Below, in pieces: positions 26,816 through 35,455 of a stretch of 51,315 nt of DNA. Each line of letters starts with the position of its first letter. The stretch's first letter is position 1. The notes beneath the pieces were generated by a model. It worked only from the letters and a program-made list of their open reading frames with translations, did not search any database and was not told where the DNA came from. The DNA is from UBA5359 sp002410925 [NCBI: bacterium UBP13_UBA5359] (lineage in GTDB: Bacteria; UBP13; UBA5359): the NCBI GenBank assembly GCA_002410925.1, contig DHPR01000029.1:40140-91454 (forward strand). The letters run 5' to 3'. Position numbers and translations under genes: made by a program.

Positions 26816-26851
26816 TCGCCTCCTATTTTACTTTAATATGCCCTGCATCAA

Positions 26852-29818
26852 TTACTTGCCTTGTATCGCCGGCTCATCATAAGGAGCTATGACAAGAATC
26901 TCATGCTCATAGCGCCGTTTTTTCTCGCCGACGGTATTCCACCAGGCTCTTGTAATAGTATCTATATATCCGGCATCCTCCTGAGAGAAAGACGACAGAT
27001 CGAACTTATCCGGCAAAGCCAGCTTTTCATCGTTATCTGCGGTAATAGTTACAGGAATGCCGCTCGCTATATCCTCGGTTTTCCAGTGCCCTGTCTTGCC
27101 CCAGAAATCTCCCGGCCGTGATAGCTCCATGCCTTTGCCTAGCATTAAAACCCGATAACCTTTTTTGTTTAAGCCTAGCTTCTTTAAATCTACGGTCACT
27201 ACTCCTCTGGCAGGAAAAGAATCTGCATAGAGGGAAACGGCCACCCAATTGCCTTTCTTCAAGGTAGTCATAATCTTCAAGCCACCTGTTGTAGTGATGG
27301 CAGGGTCTGTCTGCTCCTTAATCAGGGAAGATATATACGCCTCTATCTCTTTGTTGTTTCGCCCCAACTCTCTGGCTATATCAAAGTGGATACCGATAAC
27401 TTTGCCCTTGCCTAAAACGCAAGATGTCACTGCCGGCATTTCTGTACTGCCAAAACCGGCCAAAGCATTGGCTTCCAGGGAAATAATATCCACCTGACGA
27501 ATAGTAGCTTTGCTGCTCAGCTTTACCTCTTTGCCTTTATATGTCAATGCCGCTACTTCTATGCTTTTATCAGAATATCCGATGCCTGCCAAATCCGCGG
27601 TCTTGTCTTGCTTCCGGGTAAGATCTGGAAGAGAAACAGAGCAGTTGCCGAGCATAACCAGAGTTCCACCTGCCTTGACATATCTCTCTACGGCGGCAAA
27701 AGTTTCCTGGGGAATCCCTCTTAAGGCATAAGTTGGAGCAAGCAGAAGCTTATAGTTCTTGTAGTACTCTCTGGCGCCCACTAGCAACATATCCACATCT
27801 TGCCCAAAGGAGAGCTTGTCAGCTATTTGAAGCTCCTGCAAAGCTGCTTCCGGAGCGCCATTTCCCAGTAGCATCTGCAGGCTATTCTGGTTATGCAATA
27901 CCGCTACCCTGGCTAAATTTTCGCTGTTTGCCCATTCCCGCGTATTACAAATCAAACGCTGTAATTGGGCTAATCCGTTGGGATTGTTACCGAACGTCAA
28001 TCTTCGGATTTGATTATCTACAAAATGCATACTTGCACTGTGCCCTCTCAAGGATACAGTGTTATAATATCCCCATGTATTACCGACATGTCCTCCCACC
28101 AGGGCATTGGGGTAGACATAGCAAGGCTCACAATAATCTGCAGAGGCTACATAGTAATAATCTGCCCCCAGGTGAGTAAAAGCCTCGTTATCTATCCCGT
28201 AGCTCCATCCATTATTCAATCGAGCCGTCGGCCTTAATTCCACGATTATTCCCAGCTTTTTACCATGACAATAATCCGCCAGGTCCTTTATGAAGCCTGT
28301 ATTGGCGTGATTCTTAAATAAAATATACCTGCGCCACCATTTATCCGATGGGTCTACCCAGGCAACTTTTTTAGCCAGTTTGTCGCTTATATCGCCTGGC
28401 AGAGTTTCGCCGAAGTTCTCCTGACAAAACCTGTTAAAAAGCGATATGTCATCCCCATGAAAATCGATACAATTGAAAAATAGCTCGTCGTAATAAATAC
28501 CTTTGAAATTGCCATAAACATTGTACTTGACGGCATATTCATCGATCAATGCATGACAAAGCCGGCGGTAATCAGAAGACAGAACGTCCACCATATTATT
28601 ATAAGAGGGATGAACGTATTTTTTTCCTTGCTGATCACAGGCAGCCATGTTGTCAGGCACTGCACCCGGATGCCACATTACCCAGACATCAAGCCCCTCG
28701 TCCCTAGCTATCTTTAGCATATCCAACAGTGGGTCTGAGCTCCTCTTTTCAAATCCATAGGCTATTTCTATACCCGGAAACCTAGCAGGAATATCGGTAT
28801 GATGACCAATTCCGCTTTTTAAATCACAGCCATAGACTATGTCGGTTACGCCCAGCCATTTCAGTTGACGCAGGTAAACCCTCATCTGTTCTCTGTCCAT
28901 ATATCTGCCGATAAATCCTACATCATGAAAAAGAAAGAATTTGCCATCTGCCTTGATTGCAGGCTGCCTTATCAGAAAGCTCCCTCGCAACATATCATCG
29001 AAAAACCAGGAAGAATTCGCTGAGGAAGGACTCTCCGTTAATTGCATCTCAGCAATCTCAGCAAGATATAGCTTCTTTCTCTTATTCAGTTCTTCCCCGG
29101 CAAACTTGGTAACAGGCTTCTCTCCCAGCCAGGAAACAGCATTTAACAATACTTTCAGTTCTTCATCTTTGGGAGCACCCTCTCCCTGACGCTGCGTATC
29201 AAGCTCCGACCAGTACCCGGTAATAGATCCATTGGCCACTACCCGGCCATAACCTATTTCGCCAATTATTACTGCCGGTGTACCTTCTTTATCTTCAACA
29301 ATGACAGTCCCCTTCGGCCCTTTGCCAAGGACAATATGGTCATAATATGCATGAGTATATTCTCGTGATATATTACGCAACAACGGATGCCTGGTGTCAA
29401 AAAGAGGAACCAGGGTACTCATTCTCGTAACTCTGATACCCCGGCAGACATCCGGAAACAACGGCTCTTTCCAATCACGATATCCACAGGCATCGTGATG
29501 CAGGAGAGCGCTACCGCCGATATTTACATAATTTCTGATCGATTGAACACTCCTTTGCTCCATCCCCTTAAGGCTGCCGATAACCAAAACATCATATCTT
29601 AAGAGGTTATCTAAAGTTAGCCTCGTGCTCTTGACCATCTCTACCTGTAGGTCTTTTTCTCCCTTTAAACCCTCATAGATACCCTTTGCCCCGGCACTGT
29701 TTTCATAGATGCCTACGTTTATCTGAGCAAAGGTACAGTGACTGAAGAATCCAAAAAAGAATAAAACTATAATCTGGTTTACTACTATTCGCTTGAACAC
29801 CTTTATCAGCCTCCTCAA
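26852..29818 (-). CDS. secreted GATase-like/TIM-barrel glycosidase-like protein, paralogue 2
   Basis: A 988-residue homologue of the protein at 18668-21568, with the same order. A signal peptide (VNQIIVLFFFGFFSHCTFAQ) precedes a GATase-like domain (VGIYENSAGAKGIYEGL, VLVIGSLKGMEQ, GGSALLHHDACGYRD). Next comes a TIM-barrel-like part (REQMRVYLRQLKWLGVTDIVY, GLDVWVMWHPGAVPD, FKGIYYDELFFNCIDFHGDD, YNTVSLRGHSASMHFVD). A second GATase-like region follows (YKLLLAPTYALRGIPQ, AVERYVKAGGTLVMLGNCSVS). Both proteins end alike (YEHEILVIAPYDEPAIQ against YGYEIMVVAPSDELNID). The pair flanks the middle of the operon and probably arose by duplication. Surface glycan processing is inferred. Confidence 0.75.
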   Translation of the reverse strand: MRRLIKVFKRIVVNQIIVLFFFGFFSHCTFAQINVGIYENSAGAKGIYEGLKGEKDLQVEMVKSTRLTLDNLLRYDVLVIGSLKGMEQRSVQSIRNYVNIGGSALLHHDACGYRDWKEPLFPDVCRGIRVTRMSTLVPLFDTRHPLLRNISREYTHAYYDHIVLGKGPKGTVIVEDKEGTPAVIIGEIGYGRVVANGSITGYWSELDTQRQGEGAPKDEELKVLLNAVSWLGEKPVTKFAGEELNKRKKLYLAEIAEMQLTESPSSANSSWFFDDMLRGSFLIRQPAIKADGKFFLFHDVGFIGRYMDREQMRVYLRQLKWLGVTDIVYGCDLKSGIGHHTDIPARFPGIEIAYGFEKRSSDPLLDMLKIARDEGLDVWVMWHPGAVPDNMAACDQQGKKYVHPSYNNMVDVLSSDYRRLCHALIDEYAVKYNVYGNFKGIYYDELFFNCIDFHGDDISLFNRFCQENFGETLPGDISDKLAKKVAWVDPSDKWWRRYILFKNHANTGFIKDLADYCHGKKLGIIVELRPTARLNNGWSYGIDNEAFTHLGADYYYVASADYCEPCYVYPNALVGGHVGNTWGYYNTVSLRGHSASMHFVDNQIRRLTFGNNPNGLAQLQRLICNTREWANSENLARVAVLHNQNSLQMLLGNGAPEAALQELQIADKLSFGQDVDMLLVGAREYYKNYKLLLAPTYALRGIPQETFAAVERYVKAGGTLVMLGNCSVSLPDLTRKQDKTADLAGIGYSDKSIEVAALTYKGKEVKLSSKATIRQVDIISLEANALAGFGSTEMPAVTSCVLGKGKVIGIHFDIARELGRNNKEIEAYISSLIKEQTDPAITTTGGLKIMTTLKKGNWVAVSLYADSFPARGVVTVDLKKLGLNKKGYRVLMLGKGMELSRPGDFWGKTGHWKTEDIASGIPVTITADNDEKLALPDKFDLSSFSQEDAGYIDTITRAWWNTVGEKKRRYEHEILVIAPYDEPAIQGK

Positions 29819-29838
29819 AGTTACTTCATCAAATTAGT

Positions 29839-30495
29839 TTAATAAATTAATCCGCCATTAAACCACTTGGATCCTTCAGGTGGTGAGCCACTAGCGGCTT
29901 TTATGGTAGGCCTTTTCCAGGCAACATGGCTATCGGCAAAGAGAACGTTGACTCCTCCGGAATGCCGGCTATAAGGGAATCTTTTGCTCGTTTCGTAGAT
30001 ATAGTTGCTGGTTGGAGGATTGTAGGTTATCCAGGAAGTATTATTCCCTGCGGCATATTCATTATCTACTACCAGCAAAGTATGAGAAGGAGCCTCCAAT
30101 CCGGATAGTGTATTTGATGAGTTGACGTTTTCAGCTATTCTGCCGTTGAAGGCATAGCTTAAATTTCGATATAACGGCACTCCAGGATAAGGTAAGGAGG
30201 ACGGGCAGTAGTAAGCGGTTGCTCTCTCTCCCATTCCCCATTTCATATCAAGATAAGGCATCAACTGAACATCCCATTCATTGTTAAGTCCATTTTTATA
30301 GCAACATAAAGTATCCTCCCAATCCTGGCAATACATAACAATAGCTGCACCTATCTGCTTTAAATTATTGACGCATGTCGCTTGCCTGGCCTTCTCCCTG
30401 GCCCGGCCGAATACCGGGAAAAGGATAGCGGCTAACAACGCGATGATAGCAATTACCACCAGTAGTTCAATCAGTGTAAAACCTCTTCTTTTCAT
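29839..30495 (-). CDS. pilin-like protein with N-terminal methylation motif and H-X9-DG-type end
   Basis: A 218-residue protein with a textbook type IV prepilin start ([20 protein letters not shown], cleavage after G5) and a C-terminal [14 protein letters not shown], a variant of the H-X9-DG motif in which DG is DS. Such proteins occur in large numbers in Planctomycetes, Lentisphaerae and some Firmicutes, often in polysaccharide loci, and probably form pseudopilus or surface structures. The middle part has paired cysteines (CCYKN, YYCPSSL). It is the first structural gene after the regulator in cluster B, 20 bases before paralogue 2. Confidence 0.88.
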   Translation of the reverse strand: MKRRGFTLIELLVVIAIIALLAAILFPVFGRAREKARQATCVNNLKQIGAAIVMYCQDWEDTLCCYKNGLNNEWDVQLMPYLDMKWGMGERATAYYCPSSLPYPGVPLYRNLSYAFNGRIAENVNSSNTLSGLEAPSHTLLVVDNEYAAGNNTSWITYNPPTSNYIYETSKRFPYSRHSGGVNVLFADSHVAWKRPTIKAASGSPPEGSKWFNGGLIY

Positions 30496-30532
30496 GACTT
30501 ACCCCCCTGCTCTTTATTCATTACTTCAGCAG

Positions 30533-31639
30533 TCAGACCAGGACAACCTCTGCCTGCCTGTCGTCCAACCGGCTATCCACGATTATATCCTCCAGCAAGG
30601 GCATCCGGCCGGCAATCATATCCATCAATATTTCCGTCGCCTTAAAGCCTATATCGAAGAGCGGAATACGCACTGTGGGAAGTTTAGGCCTCATCGGTAC
30701 CTTCTCCAGAAAACCGCCTACAGCCAGAAGTTCCATATCATGAGGAACAGAAAGGCCGCTCTTTATGACCGCATCAAGCACGCCGTAAGCCACATATTCA
30801 TCGTCGGCAATTACGGCATCAGGCAAGCAGCCCCTCTTCAAGAGATCCTCCATGGTCTGCCGTCCCGCCTCAAAGGAGTATGGGCATCTTAGCACCATCT
30901 CATCCTTCAACTTCATGCCGACTTCATCCAGCGCCCTGTCGGCGCCTCTTTTTATCATCCCAAATATGGCATCCCAGGGACTGCCTACGAGGGCGATTTT
31001 TTTTCTGCCTCTGCGCAGCATATCCCTAACCGCTTGATGTACAGGCCTATCCAGGCCGTAAGAAATCATGTACGGGCTTATCGAGGCAAACCGCCTGTTC
31101 ATAAAAACCACCGGTATATTCTTCTCTTTAAGAGGCTCGAGATGATCTTCCTCCATATAAGGAATCAAGGGGATCAGTACGCCAGAGCTGTTGATACCGG
31201 AAACCTTTTCCCATATCTCTTCACGACTCATTATATCAGGCTCAAGGAAGATGAATTCCAGGTACAAATTGGATTCAACCGTCTTTTCTATAACTCCTCT
31301 CAGGATTTGAGAAAAGGCCGGATGGCCGAGCAGATCGAGACCGCGTCTGACTATAAGAGTAATGCTCTCCACTGATTCACGCGGACAGGCAGATTGAACA
31401 AAAACGCCCTTGCCCCATTCTCCTCTTAATATACCTTCATGCACCAGCTTGGCAATAGCTTTCTTGCAGGTGGTATCACTGACCTTATATATCAGCTTCA
31501 GCTGGCTCAGCGACGGTATGCTCTCTCCCACCGCTATAGCCCCGGAATTTATCAGGCCGACAATTATCTCCTTTAGCTGGATGTATTTGGGGATATGGGA
31601 ATTACCGTCGATTTTGCCTAAAGCCCATCTTGGCATCAT
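30533..31639 (-). CDS. GntR-HTH/LacI-type sugar-responsive regulator of cluster B
   Basis: A 368-residue regulator. Residues about 15-85 are a GntR winged helix (HIPKYIQLKEIIVGLINSGAI, SIPSLSQLKLIYKVSDTTCKK, LVHEGILRGEWGKGVFV). The rest is a LacI-type sugar-binding domain (HPAFSQILRGVIEKTVESNLY, KIALVGSPWDAIFG, PDAVIADDEYVAYGVLDAV, PLFDIGFKATEILMDMI). The ATG has AAGGAGATC upstream. It is the first gene of the cluster B operon, 37 bases before the pilin-like gene, with its own strong promoter and an inverted repeat placed over it. It probably represses the operon until a sugar binds. Confidence 0.9.
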   Translation of the reverse strand: MMPRWALGKIDGNSHIPKYIQLKEIIVGLINSGAIAVGESIPSLSQLKLIYKVSDTTCKKAIAKLVHEGILRGEWGKGVFVQSACPRESVESITLIVRRGLDLLGHPAFSQILRGVIEKTVESNLYLEFIFLEPDIMSREEIWEKVSGINSSGVLIPLIPYMEEDHLEPLKEKNIPVVFMNRRFASISPYMISYGLDRPVHQAVRDMLRRGRKKIALVGSPWDAIFGMIKRGADRALDEVGMKLKDEMVLRCPYSFEAGRQTMEDLLKRGCLPDAVIADDEYVAYGVLDAVIKSGLSVPHDMELLAVGGFLEKVPMRPKLPTVRIPLFDIGFKATEILMDMIAGRMPLLEDIIVDSRLDDRQAEVVLV

Positions 31640-31671
31640 TTACTGATCTCCTTTATAAACTGTTGGTCTTT

Positions 31672-31716
31672 TGACATAAAGTTTACCACCAGCAAAACAA
31701 CTTGTCAATTATGTCA
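31672..31716 (-). promoter_or_regulatory. promoter and flanking operator of the cluster B operon
   Basis: On the minus strand: TTGACA (31703-31708), a 17-base spacer and TAAACT (31680-31685). Inverted copies TTATGTCA (31709-31716) and TGACATAA (31672-31679) abut the -35 and the -10 from the outside. This gives a good sigma-A promoter bracketed by an operator-like repeat, as expected for an autoregulated GntR-type gene. Sequence match seen; regulation inferred. Confidence 0.65.
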
Positions 31717-31799
31717 CAGTTTAATAAAGGTTTGCTAAGCCGCAATCTGCCGGGTACAGCTGTGCTAAATGTAATCTCCTGGCTCCATTCTTCTGCTGC

Positions 31800-31839
31800 A
31801 AAAGCAGACCCTGGAGCATAATTTTTCCAGGACTCTGCT
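31800..31839 (-). terminator. hairpin terminator after the DapB-like remnant
   Basis: AGCAGACCCTGGA (31803-31815) pairs with TCCAGGACTCTGCT (31826-31839) around an A/T-rich loop. On the minus strand a short T-run (TTTT) follows. It lies just after the DapB-like remnant and would end the dehydrogenase transcript before the cluster B promoter. Confidence 0.6.
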
Positions 31840-31851
31840 GATGCCTCTATT

Positions 31852-32073
31852 TTAGCCACTTTCCGTTACTTTTAATTCCTCTGATACAAAAACCATCCGT
31901 GTCCAGAGATCATGGCTGGTCAAAATGGGGCAAGGAGATAGATAATAGTTTTTCAAGGCGATGCTCTGCCAAAGGCTGAAGCTCGTAGTGCCGGCAACCA
32001 TATTTACATTATGCTTGCCAAACAATCTGAAGTTGGCCAGCGCCGTCTCGGAAGAAGTAAAATCGATAATCAC
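31852..32073 (-). pseudogene. fragment of a DapB-like (dihydrodipicolinate reductase-type) protein
   Basis: From GTG at 32071-32073 the frame reads IIDFTSSETALANFRLFGKH, then NVNMVAGTTSFS, the N-domain signature of DapB-type reductases (VIDFS-P-A…GTTGFS). It then runs into unrelated sequence and stops at 73 codons; the family needs about 250. The frame is open upstream into the end of the dehydrogenase gene (ARPDV), one frame off, so a DapB-like domain may once have been fused or overlapping. Now non-functional by appearance. Confidence 0.55.
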
Positions 32074-32074
32074 G

Positions 32075-33745
32075 TCAGGCCTGGCGGCCGAACAACTCTA
32101 CTAGCTTAAGTTCTGCTTCTCGTGTCCAAACATCGTCTTTAAGCAATGCGGCCACCTGAGGCAGCTTTGCAGGCATATCTTTCAATTCCACCAGTCCCAG
32201 GCCCTTGCATTCGGGATAAACAAGAATCTTGCCGGCGATAGACCGGTTCTCTACAGCTCGCATTCCCTGTTCCGCAGATGCCAGATCTGATACCGCGGCC
32301 ACGGAAACGTCGGTAGCCAGGCGGCCGGCAATCACCTTCTCCAGCACACTCTTCATATCATCCACCGTCGACCCGCTGGTCCCAATAAAGTAGATACGCT
32401 GCTTAATGTACCGGTTGAGATCGATAGGTATATACTCCGTGGCCGGAATACCGGCAAAGAGATTTATCAAGGCATCATTTCCAACCTGTTTGACGGCTGC
32501 AGCCGCCATTTTAGCAGAGGGAACCATGAGTGCTATATAGGAGAAGAGCTCCTCTAGCTTCTCCCTGCCGGGGTTGCAGGCCTTATACGTTACACCGTTA
32601 CGCTCTGCCATCGGCCCGGCTACCTTTGACAGTGCCGCCAGACGCTCATCGTCCATATCGCAGGCAAAGACCACCAGGTTGCTGATATCAAGAGATACAT
32701 TTCTAATAACGTGCATCATGCCCATCGGACCCCCGGCCCCGATAACGTTCATAGTGTCGCCCGATCTTACTTCACCCGTTTCAGGAATTCTTTTCATACT
32801 TTCCGCCGGATCGGCTGAAAAGGTACCGGTTATTCTGATTCCACCATAGTGAATTCTGCCTACGGGAATGCTAATCTCTCTATCGAACGCCCCCCCCGCC
32901 TGGACAAAATTGATCAGGCCCTTGGCATCCAGCTTGGAAAAGAGCGCCTCGGCCGTATTTGCATCGGTTCCAAGGTAAATTATATCGTCAAAACCGTTTT
33001 CCTGTAATGCTTCCATAGAAGCAATCTTAGTTACCGGCACGCCAAAATCACCGGCTGGATAGGCGGACAGCCAGGATATTTCAGCTGGACGGCCATATTG
33101 AGACAGCATATTATTTAACGAAAGGAGATCGGGCTCCGTGTCCGCCACAATAAGCATACGGCCATTCTTCTTTATGGACAATCTCTCTTTGGACATATAG
33201 GCATCTTCAACGCAGGCCCACGGCTCTACCAGAGCAATCGAAGAATTGGAAAGTCCTTCGGGCACCGGCAAAAGGGTGGATTCTCCTTCAGGTGAAGTAA
33301 TAACCCTGACATCCATCAGCACATACTGCTGCAATCCACCCTCAAAATTATATCCGAAAGCTGCATTTGAGGCCTCCGTCTTTAGCCAGCGATAATCTGC
33401 CTGTACCAGATATTTTTCACCGCTCTTATACGCTGTTACTCTCTCTCCTACGGCAACTATCGTTACAACGGCCTCATGCCCGGGAACTGTAGGCTGCTCG
33501 TTGGGAACGTAGCTCGGCAGATTACGGAGAATGTCCTGATCTATACCGGAGACTATCATGCCCTTGCGGCCATGACTGGAGAACTGCTTCAGCAGTTTGA
33601 GATCAGAGAAACAGAGCCCCACAGCCTCTACACGGCAAAGTATCTGATAAGGCCCCGGGCGATATACCTGCTTGTTGTTGTTAGTCTTAATCTTGTCTGG
33701 ACCGACCAGTTGGACGGCCTGCTGAATATCCGGAATAGCAATCAT
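32075..33745 (-). CDS. zinc-dependent alcohol/sugar dehydrogenase (medium-chain family)
   Basis: A protein of 556 residues from the chosen start. The N-terminal catalytic domain has VEAVGLCFSDLKLL (zinc cysteine), PTVPGHEAVVTIVAVGERV and FEGGLQQYVLMD. The nucleotide-binding part includes GDTMNVIGAGGPMGMMHVIR. It is longer than ordinary family members because of an inserted Rossmann-like segment (GRMLIVADTEPDLLSLNNML…GFDDIIYLG), as in sorbose-1-phosphate-reductase-like enzymes. The start at 33745 has AAGG upstream; the 35 codons before it look non-coding. A promoter lies about 130 bases upstream. Probable polyol or sugar-phosphate oxidation; substrate unknown. Confidence 0.8.
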   Translation of the reverse strand: MIAIPDIQQAVQLVGPDKIKTNNNKQVYRPGPYQILCRVEAVGLCFSDLKLLKQFSSHGRKGMIVSGIDQDILRNLPSYVPNEQPTVPGHEAVVTIVAVGERVTAYKSGEKYLVQADYRWLKTEASNAAFGYNFEGGLQQYVLMDVRVITSPEGESTLLPVPEGLSNSSIALVEPWACVEDAYMSKERLSIKKNGRMLIVADTEPDLLSLNNMLSQYGRPAEISWLSAYPAGDFGVPVTKIASMEALQENGFDDIIYLGTDANTAEALFSKLDAKGLINFVQAGGAFDREISIPVGRIHYGGIRITGTFSADPAESMKRIPETGEVRSGDTMNVIGAGGPMGMMHVIRNVSLDISNLVVFACDMDDERLAALSKVAGPMAERNGVTYKACNPGREKLEELFSYIALMVPSAKMAAAAVKQVGNDALINLFAGIPATEYIPIDLNRYIKQRIYFIGTSGSTVDDMKSVLEKVIAGRLATDVSVAAVSDLASAEQGMRAVENRSIAGKILVYPECKGLGLVELKDMPAKLPQVAALLKDDVWTREAELKLVELFGRQA

Positions 33746-33872
33746 TGTTTTCAACCTTTCGTTTGAAGAATTGCTCGGACAATAAGATAAACTTCCTGTC
33801 GGAACTGCCTCGGCCTGCCGGAAACTCGTGCACTTTTGACCATTTTGCAATTCTTCCTATTTATCGCCCTAT

Positions 33873-33901
33873 AGTATATACCGGGGTTATGTAAAGATCA
33901 A
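33873..33901 (-). promoter_or_regulatory. sigma-A-type promoter of the sugar dehydrogenase gene
   Basis: On the minus strand TTGATC (33896-33901), a 17-base spacer and TATACT (33873-33878), about 128 bases before the ATG. The surrounding gap (33746-34155) contains no gene I can support. It also holds an ATGAAATA/TATTTCAT inverted repeat near 33942-33970 and the terminator of the next unit. Confidence 0.55.
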
Positions 33902-34080
33902 CGTTTCGAAATTGCCTCGATCTTACTATATAGCGCTGCCATGAAATAATTAACAAGAAATATTTCATAGCGAGCAAGAAACAATCGCTCCTTCAGTATG
34001 CCTGAAGCTGCTTCATTTCCACTAGCTAAAACAGCCAAGCAAAATTTCTTTTGTGGTGATAGCAGTGATGATAACAAGAA

Positions 34081-34120
34081 TATAAAAGCCCGCAGAAATT
34101 TTAAGAGCTTCTGCGAGGCT
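34081..34120 (-). terminator. intrinsic terminator after the 59-codon gene
   Basis: On the minus strand AGCCTCGCAGAA (34109-34120) pairs with TTCTGCGGGCT (34087-34097), with one bulge, followed by TTTTATATT. It lies about 35 bases after the small gene ending at 34156 and closes that two-gene unit. Confidence 0.75.
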
Positions 34121-34155
34121 CGCTACCATTTTACATGATTTATAGAAATGCTCTT

Positions 34156-34335
34156 CTACCTCCTCTTCTTCTTTTGGGGCGTGGAAGCTGAAGACTTTTT
34201 AGCCAGCACCTTCAGTTCAGCCTGCTTAAACTTAATCTCCGGCTTTTTACATCCTTCACTTGAACAATTATTCATAATCTCGGTCAAGCCCAACATGGGC
34301 ATCAGATTTCTCAGCGCCTTGAGTTTTTTATTCAC
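34156..34335 (-). CDS. small basic protein of 59 residues, unknown function
   Basis: A short gene read from GTG at 34333-34335, which overlaps the TGA of the upstream frame (GTGA), so translation is coupled. The product begins MNKKLKALRNLMPMLGLTEI, has two cysteines (NNCSSEGCKKPE) and ends in a very basic tail (STPQKKKRR). A terminator follows directly. The tight coupling and terminator argue for a real gene. I do not recognise the family; its upstream partner appears broken. Confidence 0.55.
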   Translation of the reverse strand: MNKKLKALRNLMPMLGLTEIMNNCSSEGCKKPEIKFKQAELKVLAKKSSASTPQKKKRR

Positions 34336-34949
34336 TGCTGCCGAGCCATCGCTGCTAAAACATTCAAAACCAGCGCAGTTTCCTGCTCTTCCATGGCTCT
34401 CAGATAGGTGCTAAAACATTTATCAGGTGTTGAAAAGAACTTCTTTATCCTGATCTCGCTGGAGCGGATCATCTCCTCAGCAACAGAGATAAGATCGGCG
34501 TTTGTTTTAGGCCCGGCAGGCACTTGAATACCTACAATACAGTTATCCAGAACAAAGCACTCCATCGGCATACTGTTGGCTACACACATGCAACCGTAAT
34601 GTTCGGTCAGCAATGCACTTTGATCGGCCTCAATCCTGGCACCGGCTGAGACATAAACCTCCATATCTTTGCTTGCCGAGGTTCTATCGGCACAGTAGTA
34701 GACTATTATGCGTTCTTCCTGAGTATAGGCATAGGTGCGCATAGCTATGGCAGATGGAAATTACAGCACTGAGACTTTATCAAGTTTATTCGGCAGATCG
34801 AAAGGCAGGCTTATTCCCTCCAGCATAGGGTGCTGCGATGTTATCATGGACATAAAGCCTAGCATTTCCAGCCGGGCAATACATCTTCCCGGCAAAGAGA
34901 GTACGAGTAGACATAAAAACAGAAGAACAACGCAAATGCTTGCTTGCAA
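34332..34949 (-). pseudogene. exported protein of unknown function interrupted by one in-frame stop
   Basis: Two frames, 34761-34949 and 34332-34742, are in the same reading frame and separated only by a single TAA (34761-34763) and six codons. Read through, they give about 205 residues. A signal-peptide-like start (ICVVLLFLCLLVLSLPGRC, from TTG at 34947-34949 with AGGA upstream) is followed by SQHPMLEGISLPFDLPNKLD, then FPSAIAMRTYAYTQEERIIV and a folded-looking remainder (YYCADRTSASKDMEVYVSAG, IVGIQVPAGPKTNADLISVA). TAA could come from CAA (Gln) by one change. The family is not recognised. Either a point-mutated gene or two cistrons; the former fits better. Confidence 0.55.
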
Positions 34950-34991
34950 CTATCCTGCCAATTCAACATGCCTCCGGCAGATAATTCCTGG

Positions 34992-35019
34992 TTGAGAAGT
35001 GGCTGAATACGGGTATAAA
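34992..35019 (+). promoter_or_regulatory. promoter of the DUF2267 gene
   Basis: TTGAGA (34992-34997), a 16-base spacer and TATAAA (35014-35019), followed by CAGGAGGA and the ATG at 35048. A near-consensus sigma-A-type promoter with a leader of about 20 bases. Confidence 0.7.
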
Positions 35020-35047
35020 TTAGAAAAACCTTCAGGAGGATACGGTT

Positions 35048-35455
35048 ATGCAGCATGACGAATTTATCGGCCAGGTACAACATAAAGCTAGATTGGCTTC
35101 GCGGGGAGAGGCAGAAAGAGCGACGCGAGCTACGTTGGAAACGCTGGGAGAGCGTCTCTACAATGATACTACCGATAACCTGGCAGCCCAGTTGCCGCCA
35201 GAGATAGGCCGTCATCTTCAAGAGAGCGGCGATTACCATAAATATTCATTAGATGAGTTCCTGGAATGTATCAAGAATCGAGAAGGAGAAGGTGTCGATC
35301 TGCCGGATGCCGTTCACCATGCCAGAGCGGTCATCGCTGAGCTGGAAGAGGCTGTTTCCAAAGGGCTTATCACGAAGGTCCGCAATCAATTGCCGCCGGA
35401 ATACGGGCGCCTATTCGAAGCCGGCAGTGAAGGAGAGATGCCGCCGGAACGATGA
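35048..35455 (+). CDS. DUF2267 family protein
   Basis: A 135-residue, acidic, fully helical cytoplasmic protein that matches DUF2267. The first repeat (DEFIGQVQHKARLASRGEAE, TRATLETLGERL, NLAAQLPPEIGRHLQ) and the second (SLDEFLECIKNREG, AVIAELEEAVSKGLITKVRNQ, LPPEYGRLFEAG) form the usual duplicated helical bundle. CAGGAGGATACGGTT precedes the ATG and a good promoter lies just upstream. It is divergent from the broken exported-protein gene. The family is widespread; its role is not established. Confidence 0.85.
   Translation: MQHDEFIGQVQHKARLASRGEAERATRATLETLGERLYNDTTDNLAAQLPPEIGRHLQESGDYHKYSLDEFLECIKNREGEGVDLPDAVHHARAVIAELEEAVSKGLITKVRNQLPPEYGRLFEAGSEGEMPPER

Noticed and set aside
34148-34414. 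Plus-strand open frame with a hydrophobic start
   Set aside because: It is the complement of the coupled small basic gene and the exported-protein gene on the minus strand, with no ribosome site.
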